In this document: positions 50,371 to 58,608 of the stretch, piece by piece
Layout of the letters: every line of letters begins with the position of its first letter
Position numbering within the stretch: position 1 is the stretch's first letter
NCBI RefSeq assembly: GCF_003344625.1
Contig: NZ_QPKJ02000004.1
Span: 310,001-374,000 of the forward strand
From: Solirubrobacter deserti
GTDB taxonomy: Bacteria > Actinomycetota > Thermoleophilia > Solirubrobacterales > Solirubrobacteraceae
DNA: 64,000 bases
Direction of reading: 5' to 3'
Position numbers and translations under genes: made by a program
The notes under the pieces: generated by a model
What the model saw: only the letters and a program-made list of their open reading frames with translations
Told to the model about the DNA's origin: nothing
The model's database searches: none

Positions 50371-51813
50371 ATGCGCGGCCCGGCCTTGACCTCCGCGGCC
50401 CTGCGGGGGCTGCTCGACGCGACGCCCGCCGCGATCGGGTGCTTCGACGCGCAGCTGCGCGCGGTCTACGCGAACACCGCGTTCACGATGGCCACGGGCG
50501 TGCAGATGGGCCGGGTGATCGAGGACGCGGCGCTCGCGGCCGAGGTCCGCGCGATGGTCGAAGGGACGGGTGCGCCGCGGCGGGTGCGGATCGCGGCGCC
50601 GCACCGGATGCCCATCTCCGGCACGCTGTTCGCGCTCGGGGACGCGCTGATCGGGCTCGTGCTCGACGCCGGCGCCTATGAGGCGCTGGCCGTGCTCGCC
50701 GAGGAGCAGTCGGCGCTGCGGCGCGTCGCGACGCTGGTGGCGAGCGACCCCGAGCCCGAGGACATCTTCCGCGTCGTCGCCGAGGAGGCGGGCCGGCTGT
50801 TGCACGCGCGCAGCGCCGCGACCATCCGCTACGAGGGCGACTTCGCCGTGACCGTGGGCCGCTGGGCCGACGACGACCTGGGCGGGTTCGAGGTCGGCAC
50901 CGTCGTGCCGCTCACCGACAGCGACGGCGTGACCGCACTGGTCGCGCGCACGGGCGAGCCGGCGCGGGTCGAGGACTACCGGGGCGTGAAGGGCTACGCG
51001 GCGGAGATGATGGCCTCGGCCGGGTACCGGTCCGCGGTCGCCGCGCCGGTGGTCGTTCCGGGCGGGCGCATCTGGGGCGTCGTGCTCGTGGCCTCGGCGA
51101 ACGTGCTCGGCGAGGCGGCCGAGCACCGCCTGGCCGGCTTCGCGGAGCTCGTCGCGCTGGCGCTGGAGTCCGCCGAGGCCCGCGCCGAGCTCAAGGCCTC
51201 ACGCGTGCGGATCCTGGAAGCGGGCGTGACCGAACGCCGCCGGCTCGAACGCAACCTGCACGACGGCGCGCAGCAGCGGCTGGTCGCGCTCGCCGTGCAG
51301 CTGCGGGTGCTGGAGAAGCGGCTGGGCGAGCCCGACAAGGCGGTCGCGATGCTGCGCGCCGCGGCGCTCGAGCTCGAGCAGGCGCTGGCCGAGCTGCGCG
51401 AGCTCGCGCGCGGCCTGCACCCGGCGGTGCTCGCCGACCGCGGCCTCGCGCCCGCGCTGGAGACGCTCGCCTCGCGCTCCCCGCTGCCGGTCGCGCTCGA
51501 GGGCGTGCCGGAGGGCCGGCTGGCCGAGCCGCTGGAGGCCGCCGCGTACTTCGTCGTCGCCGAAAGCCTCACGAACGCCGTCAAGCACGCCGACGCCACC
51601 GAGCTGCGCGTGCGGATGGCGACCGAGGCGGGTGAGCTGCGCGTGGAGATCTCCGACGACGGCCGCGGCGGCGCCGACCCCGAGGCCGGCGGCGGCACGG
51701 GCCTGCGCGGGCTCGCCGACCGGGTCGAGGCGCTCGGCGGCCGGCTCACGCTCGAATCCACGCCCGGCGCGGGCACGACCGTGCGCGCCGCGCTTCCGCT
51801 CGGGCAGACGTAA
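50371..51813 (+). CDS. Cytoplasmic PAS-GAF sensor histidine kinase (HisKA_3), no adjacent regulator
   Basis: 480 residues. PAS-like start (LLDATPAAIGCFDAQLRAVY), GAF domain about 110-265, HisKA_3 with ERNLHDGAQQRL (His acceptor), and HATPase with ESLTNAVKHADA and GTGLRGLADRVEALGG. No transmembrane segment. No response regulator next to it; an ECF sigma gene follows 160 bases downstream, so its partner is elsewhere or it feeds another system. Confidence 0.92.
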   Translation: MRGPALTSAALRGLLDATPAAIGCFDAQLRAVYANTAFTMATGVQMGRVIEDAALAAEVRAMVEGTGAPRRVRIAAPHRMPISGTLFALGDALIGLVLDAGAYEALAVLAEEQSALRRVATLVASDPEPEDIFRVVAEEAGRLLHARSAATIRYEGDFAVTVGRWADDDLGGFEVGTVVPLTDSDGVTALVARTGEPARVEDYRGVKGYAAEMMASAGYRSAVAAPVVVPGGRIWGVVLVASANVLGEAAEHRLAGFAELVALALESAEARAELKASRVRILEAGVTERRRLERNLHDGAQQRLVALAVQLRVLEKRLGEPDKAVAMLRAAALELEQALAELRELARGLHPAVLADRGLAPALETLASRSPLPVALEGVPEGRLAEPLEAAAYFVVAESLTNAVKHADATELRVRMATEAGELRVEISDDGRGGADPEAGGGTGLRGLADRVEALGGRLTLESTPGAGTTVRAALPLGQT

Positions 51814-51973
51814 CGGTTCGGCCGGTGCCGGACACAAGCCTGGATGTGACCGACTTGGAACCCCACCGGCGCCCGGCATCCGCGGGTGCGCGCCGCGAGC
51901 GGCGGTGCCCGGCGCCCGCCAGTGATCGCGGCAGGCGGCGGCGCCCCGCGCCCTCGCCGATCGCGAGGCGGAC

Positions 51974-52489
51974 GTGACCGACTTCGACGCCCTCTACGCC
52001 GCGCACCGCGACGACGTGTGGCGCTACTTCAAGCGCCGCTCGCCGGCCGACCACGAGGATCTCGTCACGGAGGTCTTCCTCGTCGCGTGGCGGCGCGCCG
52101 GCGAGGTGCCGCACGAGCCGCTGCCGTGGCTGTACGGCGTCGCCCGCCGGGTGCTGGCCAACCACCGGCGGGCGGGAGATCGCCGGGACGCGCTGGCCGA
52201 GCGCGCCGCCGCCCACGCCGCGCCCGCCGCGCCGGATCTCGCGGAGGCCGTCGGCCTGCGCACCGACCTCGCCCGCGCGCTCGCCGAGCTCAGCGACCAG
52301 GACCGCGAGCTCGTCCTGCTCGTCGCGTGGGAAGGCCTCACGCTCGCCGAGGCGGCCGCCGCGCTCGGCTGCCGCCGCGGCACCGCGGCCGTGCGCCTGC
52401 ACCGCGCGCGCCGGCGCCTGCACACCGCCCTGCACGACGACGAGAGCGGCCCCGCGCTCGCGTCCATGACCGCCTTGGAGGAACGATGA
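51974..52489 (+). CDS. ECF-type RNA polymerase sigma factor
   Basis: 171 residues, GTG start. Region 2 (FDALYAAHRDDVWRYFKRR, DLVTEVFLVAWRRA, PWLYGVARRVLANHRR) and region 4 (ELSDQDRELVLLVAWEGLTL, RRGTAAVRLHRARRRL). The next gene overlaps it (ATGA) and is its likely membrane-anchored partner. The 160-base gap upstream carries an 11-bp direct repeat of the gene start (51846 and 51974) but no clear ECF promoter. Confidence 0.92.
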   Translation: MTDFDALYAAHRDDVWRYFKRRSPADHEDLVTEVFLVAWRRAGEVPHEPLPWLYGVARRVLANHRRAGDRRDALAERAAAHAAPAAPDLAEAVGLRTDLARALAELSDQDRELVLLVAWEGLTLAEAAAALGCRRGTAAVRLHRARRRLHTALHDDESGPALASMTALEER

Positions 52490-53457
52490 TCGACGAGATC
52501 GCCCAGGCCGACCCGGCCCGTGACGCCGCGCCGACCGCGGCCGAGGGCGCACGCATGGACATCCGGCTGCACGGGTTGCTGGCGGAGGAGACGCGCCCGG
52601 CGGCGGCGCCCCGGAAGCGGCCGCGCCGCGCGCTCGTGCTCGTGCCCGTCGCGCTGGCCACCACCGCCGTCACGCTCGGCGTCGCGCTGCCCGGCGGGAA
52701 GACGCCCGCGATCATCCAGCCCGCCCCCGCCAGCGCGGCGACCGTGCTTTCCGACCTGCAGGGCAAGGTCGCCGGCGCCGCCGGGGAAAGCGGGCGGTAC
52801 GCGTATCTCAAGCAGATCTCCTACACCTCGCACATGGGGCAGGACTACGTCGCCGTGATCCCGCACGAGTCCGAGCAGTGGATCGACGCCAACGGGGACG
52901 GCGTGGGGAAGGAGCTCGTCCACGACGACCAGGCCACGTTCCCCACGCCCGCGGACAAGCTGGCGTGGAAGGGGAAGCCCAGGCCGCCGTACAACGAGGA
53001 GCCGTACGCGCTCGACAACGTCGAGGTCATCGGGCTCAGCATGAAGGAGATCAAGGCGCTGCCGACCGACCCGGTCCAGCTGCGCACGCTCCTGGAGAAC
53101 CGCGACAACGTGATCGTCACGGCCTACGCGGGCGCTCTGCTGTCGTTCGCCGGCACGCCGCAGGAGGTCAAAGTCGCGCTCTACGGCGTGCTCAGGAGCC
53201 TGCCGGGCGCGGAGCTGATCCCCAAGGCCACCGACCCGCTCAAGCGGACGGGCGTCGGCATCCAGTTCGACGACGAGGCGTGGCGGACGCTGTTCCTGTT
53301 CGACCCGGACACGGGCGAGCTGCTCGGCACCAAGTCGATCGGCAAGAAGGAGGTCCCGGGCCGCACGATCGAGGACTGGACGCTGACCGTCGAGTCCGGC
53401 CGGACGGACACCGCGCCGGAAGCCAAGCCGGTCACGCCGCAGACGACCGCGCGCTGA
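52486..53457 (+). CDS. Membrane-anchored CU044_5270-like protein, probable anti-sigma partner
   Basis: 323 residues with a GGAGG ribosome-binding site inside the sigma gene. A cytoplasmic segment of about 48 residues is followed by one membrane helix (LVLVPVALATTAVTLGVALP) and an extracytoplasmic domain (YLKQISYTSHMGQ, SEQWIDANGDG, DDEAWRTLFLFDPDTGELL) of the CU044_5270 family that usually follows ECF sigma genes. The role as anti-sigma factor is by context; no zinc-binding ZAS motif is visible. Confidence 0.85.
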   Translation: MIDEIAQADPARDAAPTAAEGARMDIRLHGLLAEETRPAAAPRKRPRRALVLVPVALATTAVTLGVALPGGKTPAIIQPAPASAATVLSDLQGKVAGAAGESGRYAYLKQISYTSHMGQDYVAVIPHESEQWIDANGDGVGKELVHDDQATFPTPADKLAWKGKPRPPYNEEPYALDNVEVIGLSMKEIKALPTDPVQLRTLLENRDNVIVTAYAGALLSFAGTPQEVKVALYGVLRSLPGAELIPKATDPLKRTGVGIQFDDEAWRTLFLFDPDTGELLGTKSIGKKEVPGRTIEDWTLTVESGRTDTAPEAKPVTPQTTAR

Positions 53458-53702
53458 CAAGACGGGTTGCGCGATTGACGCATCTGCGCGAAGGTTGCGG
53501 GCAGGCAATGGAAGATCCGCCGGACCCGTTAGGGCAATACCCCGGCGGCGAGCTTCTGCTCGTCACACCACGGCTCTGAAGCCTGGTGGCCGCTGAGCGG
53601 CCCCCGCTGAGATCGGAGGCAGCCCGGACAGTGACAGGGTCCGGGCGCCCCAATCACGAGGTCGGGACATCCCCGCCGCCCCACCCCGATCATCCGACCT
53701 CG
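53458..53702. other. Convergent intergenic region with two hairpins
   Basis: 245 bases between two gene ends. It contains GGCCGCT-g-AGCGGCC (53588-53602) and CCCGGAC (53623-53629) pairing with GTCCGGG (53639-53645), both able to end transcription. A 23-codon frame, 53508-53579, starts with ATG, but its RBS spacing is poor. No conserved RNA family was recognised. Confidence 0.45.
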
Positions 53703-54638
53703 CTACCCCGCGCTGCGGAGCGTGAAGTCGAACGCCTGCCCCACGTCCGGACGTTCCTCGACGAGACCGATCTCGGCGTCGAAGTCCGCCCATTGCTCGA
53801 GCACGTCGCGGTCGAGCTTCAGGTCGTCGGCGAACAGCGGCAGCACGGCGTCCAGCTGCGCCCGCACGAGCGCGGTGTCGTCGGTCTCGGCCGCCTCCGC
53901 GATCACCTCCACCGCCTTGTCCGGGCGCGCACGCGCCTCGTCGATACCGGCATCGATCGCGTGCAGCGCGCTCGTGAGGCGCTCACGTTCCTTCGCCAGC
54001 GTCGCGCGCGAGGTGATGAACACGACCTCCGGATACGGCGGCGCGCCGTAGTCCTCGACGCGGAACTCGTTCGCGTCCAGCCCGCGCTGCTTGAGCGCGA
54101 CGCCCTCCGCGTTCCAGAACACCGGCACGGCGTCGACGCGCTTGGTCAGCAGCCGCGAGACCGCGTTGAACCCGATCGTGACCTGCTCGACCTTCGACGG
54201 GTCGCCGCCGTCGTGGGAGACGATCGCGTTCAAGAAGGCCGGGTCCGAGGGCAGCCCGGACACGCCGACCGTGCGTCCCTCGAGGTCCCGCGGGCGCGCG
54301 ATGGACGGCTGCGCGACCAGCGCCGCCAGCGGCTTGCCGACGAGCGCGCCGACGGCGACGACGTCGGTCCCCGCCGCGCGCGCGATCGCGAGGTCGTGGA
54401 TGTCCAGCACGCCGAGCTCGACCTTCCCGCTCGAAACGAGCTTGAGCCCGTCCGGCCCGGAGCCGGGCGTCTGGATGCGCACCGCGTCACCCGCCAGGTA
54501 GATCGGCGCGTGCACGGGGTTCGGGACGAAGTCGAGCGCAACCGTGACCGGGCGCGAGGACGGCGGGGTGGCGGGCTCGTCTTCGCCGCCGCATCCGGCG
54601 ACCGCGAGGAGCGTCAGAAGTACGACCAGGCGACGCAT
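53703..54638 (-). CDS. Lipoprotein substrate-binding protein, NMT1/THI5-like, with no adjacent ABC partners
   Basis: 311 residues from ATG 54638. Lipoprotein signal with lipobox LAVAGC. Periplasmic-type binding fold with VTVALDFVPNPVHAPIYLA, a NMT1 opening, and GRTVGVSGLPSDPAFL. The family binds thiamine pyrimidine precursors, riboflavin, taurine or related compounds for ABC import. No permease or ATPase gene lies nearby. It is divergent from the queuosine-salvage gene with 28 bases between starts, so a nucleobase-type ligand is conceivable but unproven. Confidence 0.85.
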   Translation of the reverse strand: MRRLVVLLTLLAVAGCGGEDEPATPPSSRPVTVALDFVPNPVHAPIYLAGDAVRIQTPGSGPDGLKLVSSGKVELGVLDIHDLAIARAAGTDVVAVGALVGKPLAALVAQPSIARPRDLEGRTVGVSGLPSDPAFLNAIVSHDGGDPSKVEQVTIGFNAVSRLLTKRVDAVPVFWNAEGVALKQRGLDANEFRVEDYGAPPYPEVVFITSRATLAKERERLTSALHAIDAGIDEARARPDKAVEVIAEAAETDDTALVRAQLDAVLPLFADDLKLDRDVLEQWADFDAEIGLVEERPDVGQAFDFTLRSAG

Positions 54639-54652
54639 GCGGTCCAAGACCG

Positions 54653-54658
54653 TAGCCT
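54653..54658 (+). promoter_or_regulatory. -10 element of a probable leaderless queuosine-salvage transcript
   Basis: TAGCCT ends eight bases before the GTG at 54667, the same layout as for several other genes in this window. Confidence 0.4.
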
Positions 54659-54666
54659 GTCGCGCT

Positions 54667-55494
54667 GTGCTCGCCGACGAGGTCCGCCGCCACTGCGCCC
54701 AGATCGCGACCTCCGCGCGCCACGTGAGGATCGACCTCGACGCGCCGGTCGAGCTGGACGGGATCGCCGGCCTGGACCCCGAGCTGCATTTCCTCGAAGG
54801 CCGCCCGGAGGACGTGACCCGCTACGTCCTGATCCTCGACGCGATCAACTTCGGGTCCGGCTTCTTCGGAGAGCTGTCGACCACCACCGACGCGATCACG
54901 GAGCGCCTCACCGCCCACGCCCGCGCGCACGGTCCCTGGACGGCGGAGCAGCTGCACGCGCTCGACGCTCCGACCGTCGCCGCCACGCTCGCCCTCGAGC
55001 CCAGCCACCAGCTGACGCATCTGTACGCCGAGGCGCTCAACCAGCTCGGGGCCTGGCTTCCGGACCACCCGATCCCCGCCACCGCCGACGGGCTCGCCCG
55101 CGCTCTCACCGCGATGCCGTTCTTCGCCGACCACGGCTTCTACAAGCGCGCGCAGATCGCCGCCAACGACCTCCAGCTCGCTGGCGTCGTGGACTTCCCG
55201 GACGTCGACGCGCTGACGATCTTCGCCGACAACCTCGTCCCGCACGTGCTGCGCGTCGACGGCGTGCTGATCTACGACGACGCGCTCGCCCACGCCGTCG
55301 ACCACCAGCTCGAGCTGCCCGCCGGCAGCGAGTATGAGCGCGAGCTGCGGGCGTGCGCCGTGCACGCCTGCGAGCAGCTCGCGCAGCGGGCGGGCGTCCC
55401 CCCGCGCACGCTCGACAACTGGCTCTGGAACCGCGGCCAGAATCCGCCCTACAGCGAGGGTTTCGCACATATCACGAAGACGGTGTTCTATTGA
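54667..55494 (+). CDS. Queuosine-salvage family protein (DUF2419/Qng1-like nucleoside hydrolase)
   Basis: 275 residues. Family landmarks: ARHVRIDLDAPV, LILDAINFGSGFF, FFADHGFYKRAQIAANDL, FADNLVPHVLRVDGVL and the C-terminal TLDNWLWNRGQNPPY. Members release queuine from queuosine 5'-monophosphate so the base can be reused. A QueA-like gene is 0.8 kb downstream on the other strand. GTG start at 54667 fits the leaderless -10. Confidence 0.8.
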   Translation: MLADEVRRHCAQIATSARHVRIDLDAPVELDGIAGLDPELHFLEGRPEDVTRYVLILDAINFGSGFFGELSTTTDAITERLTAHARAHGPWTAEQLHALDAPTVAATLALEPSHQLTHLYAEALNQLGAWLPDHPIPATADGLARALTAMPFFADHGFYKRAQIAANDLQLAGVVDFPDVDALTIFADNLVPHVLRVDGVLIYDDALAHAVDHQLELPAGSEYERELRACAVHACEQLAQRAGVPPRTLDNWLWNRGQNPPYSEGFAHITKTVFY

Positions 55495-55566
55495 GGGACG
55501 TCACGGTCGCCTGTATGACCGCGTTCACGTGGCGCAAAGGTTTCGAGCCGTAGGGTCGCGGAGGTT

Positions 55567-56292
55567 ATGCGGTTCACGGGGGACCTTTGGCGGCGGGCGC
55601 GCGAAGGTGACGGACACGCGCGCGCACGTTTGATCGAGATGCACATGCCGCTCGCGCGCTCGCTCGCGGTCCAGTACCGCCACGCGCGCGAACCGCTCGA
55701 CGACCTGTGCCAGGTGGCCAACCTCGGCCTCGTCAAGGCCGTCGACCGCTACGACCCGGCCCGGGGCATCGCGTTCACCTCATTCGCCGTTCCCACCATC
55801 CTCGGCGAGCTCAAGCGCCACTTCCGCGACCGCACGTGGACGATCCACGTCTCACGCGGGACACAGGAGGCGATCGCGCGCGTGGAGAAGGTCAGCGAGG
55901 AGATGCGCGCGCAGCTCGGGCGCTACCCGAGCGTCGGCGAGGTCGCGGACGCGACGGGGATGAGCGTCGAGGAGGTGACCGAGGCCCGGCTGGCCGAGGG
56001 CGCCTCGCGGCTCGCGAGCCTCGACGCCCCGGTCGCGACCCGCGACGAGGCCGCCGACGGCGGGCTCGCCGACCTGCTCGGCCGCGACGACGAGGGCCTG
56101 CACCGCGTCGAGGACGCCGTCTGGATCGAGCAGCTCGCCGGCAGCCTCACGCCGCGCCAGCGCGAGGTGCTGCGGCTGCGCTTCGTCGAGGACCTCGTGC
56201 AGCGCGAGATCGCCGAGCGCGTCGGGCTCTCGCAGATGCACGTGTCGCGGATCCTGCGCGACACCCTGGCGCAGCTCGCCGACGCGGCCTAG
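55567..56292 (+). CDS. SigB/SigF-type alternative sigma factor
   Basis: 241 residues. Regions 2 to 4 in order: DDLCQVANLGLVKAVDRYDP, TSFAVPTILGELKRHFRDRTW, region 3 with VSRGTQEAIARVEKV, and region 4 LTPRQREVLRLRFVEDLVQRE. This is the stress/sporulation sigma B-F-G group. No anti-sigma or anti-anti-sigma gene is adjacent, unlike the usual rsbW/rsbV layout. The end overlaps the convergent QueA-like gene by four bases. Confidence 0.92.
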   Translation: MRFTGDLWRRAREGDGHARARLIEMHMPLARSLAVQYRHAREPLDDLCQVANLGLVKAVDRYDPARGIAFTSFAVPTILGELKRHFRDRTWTIHVSRGTQEAIARVEKVSEEMRAQLGRYPSVGEVADATGMSVEEVTEARLAEGASRLASLDAPVATRDEAADGGLADLLGRDDEGLHRVEDAVWIEQLAGSLTPRQREVLRLRFVEDLVQREIAERVGLSQMHVSRILRDTLAQLADAA

Positions 56293-57233
56293 CGGCGCAG
56301 GATCAGGTGTGAGTCGCCGAACTCGTGGCGGCGGTAGCCCGCGCCCGCGGCGTAGGCGCGGCGCAGCACGTCCGCGCCGGCGATCGCCTCGAGCATCAGC
56401 AGGTGCGATGCGTCGGGATCGTGCCAGCCGGTGAGCAGGCCGTCGACGACGCGCACGCGGTGCTCGGGCGTGATCGTGAGGCTCGTCCAGCCTTCGCCCG
56501 GATGGACGCGGCCGTCCTCGTCCGCCACCGTCTCCAACGCGCGCACGACCGTCGTCCCGACCGCGATCACGCGGCCACGGCGCTCGTTGATCCGGCGCGC
56601 CGTGTGCGCGGAGACGCGGTAGCGCTCCGGGTAGGGCCGCTCGCCGCGCTCCTGCGAGGAGACGCCCGTGTGGAGCGTGATGCGCTGCACGCTCACGCCG
56701 GCCGCGCGCAGCGCGCGCAGCGTGTCCTTGGTGAACGGGCGCGCCGCGCTCGGCATCTCGGCGCTGCCGGGCTCGGTGGCGAAGATCGTCTGGTAGTCGC
56801 TGAGCGGGCGTGCGGAGGTGTCGTGCGCGTAGCGAATCGGGGCGCCGTGGCGGTGCAGGTACTCCAGCAGCGGCTCCGGCAGCTCCAGCCGCGCGACCCA
56901 CAGCCGGCCGGGGCTGAGGTAGGGCGCGAGCAGCGTGGCCCGGCCGCCGGCGGGGAGCGTGAGCGTCTCCGCGCGGGCCGTCGCGCGCTGCCCGTGCCGG
57001 CGGACCTCGACCACGTAGCCGTCCGGGTGCGGAGTGGAGAGGTGGAGCGCGACGGCCGTGCCGTCGGGCCTGCGCGCGGGCAACGCCGCCGGGATCGTCG
57101 CCGACGCGTTGACGATCAGCAGGTCACCCGCGCGCAAGTGGGTGGGGAGGGAGTCGAAGTCGGTGTGGATCAGGCGCTCGCCCTGGCTGACCAGGAGCCG
57201 CGTGTGGTCGGGCGCCACGGCGAGCGCGGTCAT
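56289..57233 (-). CDS. Divergent QueA-like S-adenosylmethionine:tRNA ribosyltransferase-isomerase
   Basis: 314 residues, about 30 shorter than typical QueA. Recognisable QueA parts: HTDFDSLPTHLRAGDLLIVN, PLSDYQTIFA and VGTTVVRALETV with TSLTITPEHRVRVVDGLLT. Two blocks near the active site differ: GSAEMPSAARPFT where QueA has a GS(V/A)AAPTAGLHFT-type stretch, and TGVSSQERGERPYPERY where QueA has LHVGAGTF-type residues. It may modify another substrate than preQ1-tRNA. ATGA overlap with the upstream SDR gene. Confidence 0.75.
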   Translation of the reverse strand: MTALAVAPDHTRLLVSQGERLIHTDFDSLPTHLRAGDLLIVNASATIPAALPARRPDGTAVALHLSTPHPDGYVVEVRRHGQRATARAETLTLPAGGRATLLAPYLSPGRLWVARLELPEPLLEYLHRHGAPIRYAHDTSARPLSDYQTIFATEPGSAEMPSAARPFTKDTLRALRAAGVSVQRITLHTGVSSQERGERPYPERYRVSAHTARRINERRGRVIAVGTTVVRALETVADEDGRVHPGEGWTSLTITPEHRVRVVDGLLTGWHDPDASHLLMLEAIAGADVLRRAYAAGAGYRRHEFGDSHLILRR

Positions 57234-57895
57234 GTGAGAGCTCCGAGCTCGGACGTCCGGTAGCGACCGGAGCGCAGGTCGCCCTCGATCAGCGCGAGGA
57301 TGCCCGGGACGCTCGCCTCGGGCGGCGGGCGGTCGGAGATGTCCTCCCCCGGGAACGCCTCCTGGTGCAGGCGGGTGTTCATGTCGCCGGGATCGACCGA
57401 GTAGATGCGCAGGTCGTGGTGCTCGATCGCGAGCACGGCGGTCAGGTGGTCGAGCGCGGCCTTCGCCGAGCCGTACCCGCCCCAGCCCTCGTACGGCTCC
57501 TCGGCCGCGTCGGACGTGATGTTCACGATGCGCGGGCGGTGCGGGAGCGCGAGCTGAATCAGCGCCAGCGGCGCGAGGACGTTGACGGCGTACACCTGCT
57601 CGAACGCGTCGAGCGGATAGCCGGCGAGCTTGGGCTGCGGGCTCGGGCCGAGGATCGACGCGTTGTTGACCAGCAGCTGCAGGTCGTCGCCCGCGGCGGC
57701 GATCAGCGCCGCGCGGTGCTCAGGATCCGTGACGTCGCCGGGGATGGCGATCGCGTCTTCCAGTTCGGCTGCGACCTCGTCCAGCGGACCGGAGACGCGC
57801 GCGTCGATGACGAGCCGCCACCCTCGGTCGGCGAGGGCGCGGGCCAGCGCGAGCCCCAGGCCGCGGGAGGCGCCGGTGACGATGGCGGTGGGCAT
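57230..57895 (-). CDS. Short-chain dehydrogenase/reductase coupled to the QueA-like gene
   Basis: 221 residues. NAD(P) motif TGASRGLG (7-14), NNAS, and active-site YGSAK. C-terminus contains VDPGDMNTRL of classical SDRs. Stop overlaps the start of the QueA-like gene, which suggests the two act in one pathway, perhaps reducing or oxidising the transferred cyclitol or another modified-nucleoside intermediate (inference). Confidence 0.9.
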   Translation of the reverse strand: MPTAIVTGASRGLGLALARALADRGWRLVIDARVSGPLDEVAAELEDAIAIPGDVTDPEHRAALIAAAGDDLQLLVNNASILGPSPQPKLAGYPLDAFEQVYAVNVLAPLALIQLALPHRPRIVNITSDAAEEPYEGWGGYGSAKAALDHLTAVLAIEHHDLRIYSVDPGDMNTRLHQEAFPGEDISDRPPPEASVPGILALIEGDLRSGRYRTSELGALT

Positions 57896-57951
57896 GCCGA
57901 CGAAGCTACGCCCGGCCCTGCCCGCCCACCATCGGGAATTGGGCCTAGGAC

Positions 57952-57988
57952 CGTTTCCTAAAGAGGGACAGTCCCTCTTTAGGAAACG
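57952..57988. repeat. Palindromic element copy 3, acting as stop codon and terminator
   Basis: A 37-bp palindrome with 18-bp arms around one central base. Its core is the same 23 bp as at 27486 and 27564, with outer arms CGTTTCC/GGAAACG. The response-regulator gene ends inside it: its TAA stop (57981-57979) is part of the element, and the hairpin then lies directly downstream as a strong terminator. Confidence 0.85.
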
Positions 57989-58608
57989 AGGCCGTGGCGG
58001 ACGGCGTAGAGGGCGGCCTGGGTGCGGTCGGTCAGGTCGAGCTTGGCGAGGATGTGGGAGACGTGCGTCTTGACCGTCTTCTCGGCCACGCCGAGCTCGA
58101 GCGCGATGACCTTGTTGGAGCGGCCCTTCGCGATCAGGACCAGGACGTCGCGCTCGCGCGGCGTGAGGTCGTCCACCTGCGCGGGCGCGCCACCGCCGGC
58201 GGCGATCTCCTCCACCACGCGCGTGGCGATCGTGGGCGAGAGCGGAGCCTGGCCGTCATGCGCCGAGCGGATCGCGTCGACGAGCTCCGCGGGCTCGACG
58301 TCCTTGAGCAGGTAGCCCGCGGCGCCCGCGCGCAGCGCGGCGAACAGCTTGTCGTCGTCGCCGAAGCTCGTCAGCACGATCGTGCGCGCTCGGCCCTCCC
58401 GCAGGTGTTTGAGCGCGCCCACCCCGTCCAGCACCGGCATCACGAGGTCGAGCAGGATCACGTCCGGGTCCGTGCGCCGCGCGGCGTCCACGGCCGCCTG
58501 CCCGTCCCCCACCTCGGCCACGACCTCGATGTCCTCCTGCAGATCGAGGAACGTGCGCAGCCCCTGGCGCACCACGGCGTGGTCGTCGGCGAGCAGGACG
58601 CGGATCAT
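57979..58608 (-). CDS. NarL/FixJ-family response regulator
   Basis: 209 residues from ATG 58608. Receiver with ADDH acidic pocket and phospho-acceptor Asp54 (ILLDLVMP), LuxR HTH (LTPRERDVLVLIAKGRSNK). The last residues VS and the stop come from the palindromic element at 57952-57988, so the natural C-terminus may have been altered by its insertion. ATGA overlap with the kinase. Confidence 0.93.
   Translation of the reverse strand: MIRVLLADDHAVVRQGLRTFLDLQEDIEVVAEVGDGQAAVDAARRTDPDVILLDLVMPVLDGVGALKHLREGRARTIVLTSFGDDDKLFAALRAGAAGYLLKDVEPAELVDAIRSAHDGQAPLSPTIATRVVEEIAAGGGAPAQVDDLTPRERDVLVLIAKGRSNKVIALELGVAEKTVKTHVSHILAKLDLTDRTQAALYAVRHGLVS

Noticed and set aside
51846..51984. 11-bp direct repeat of the ECF sigma gene start (GTGACCGACTT at 51846 and 51974)
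   Set aside because: Too short to mean duplication, and the upstream copy is not followed by a sigma-like frame. No clear ECF promoter could be tied to it.
53508..53579. 23-codon frame in the convergent gap
   Set aside because: The GGCAGG stretch is too close to the ATG for a good RBS, it is too short to judge by codon use, and no conservation can be checked here.
55539..55566. Possible SigB-type autoregulated promoter (GTTT ... GGGT) before the SigB/F gene
   Set aside because: The spacing between the two elements is far shorter than the usual 14-16 bases.
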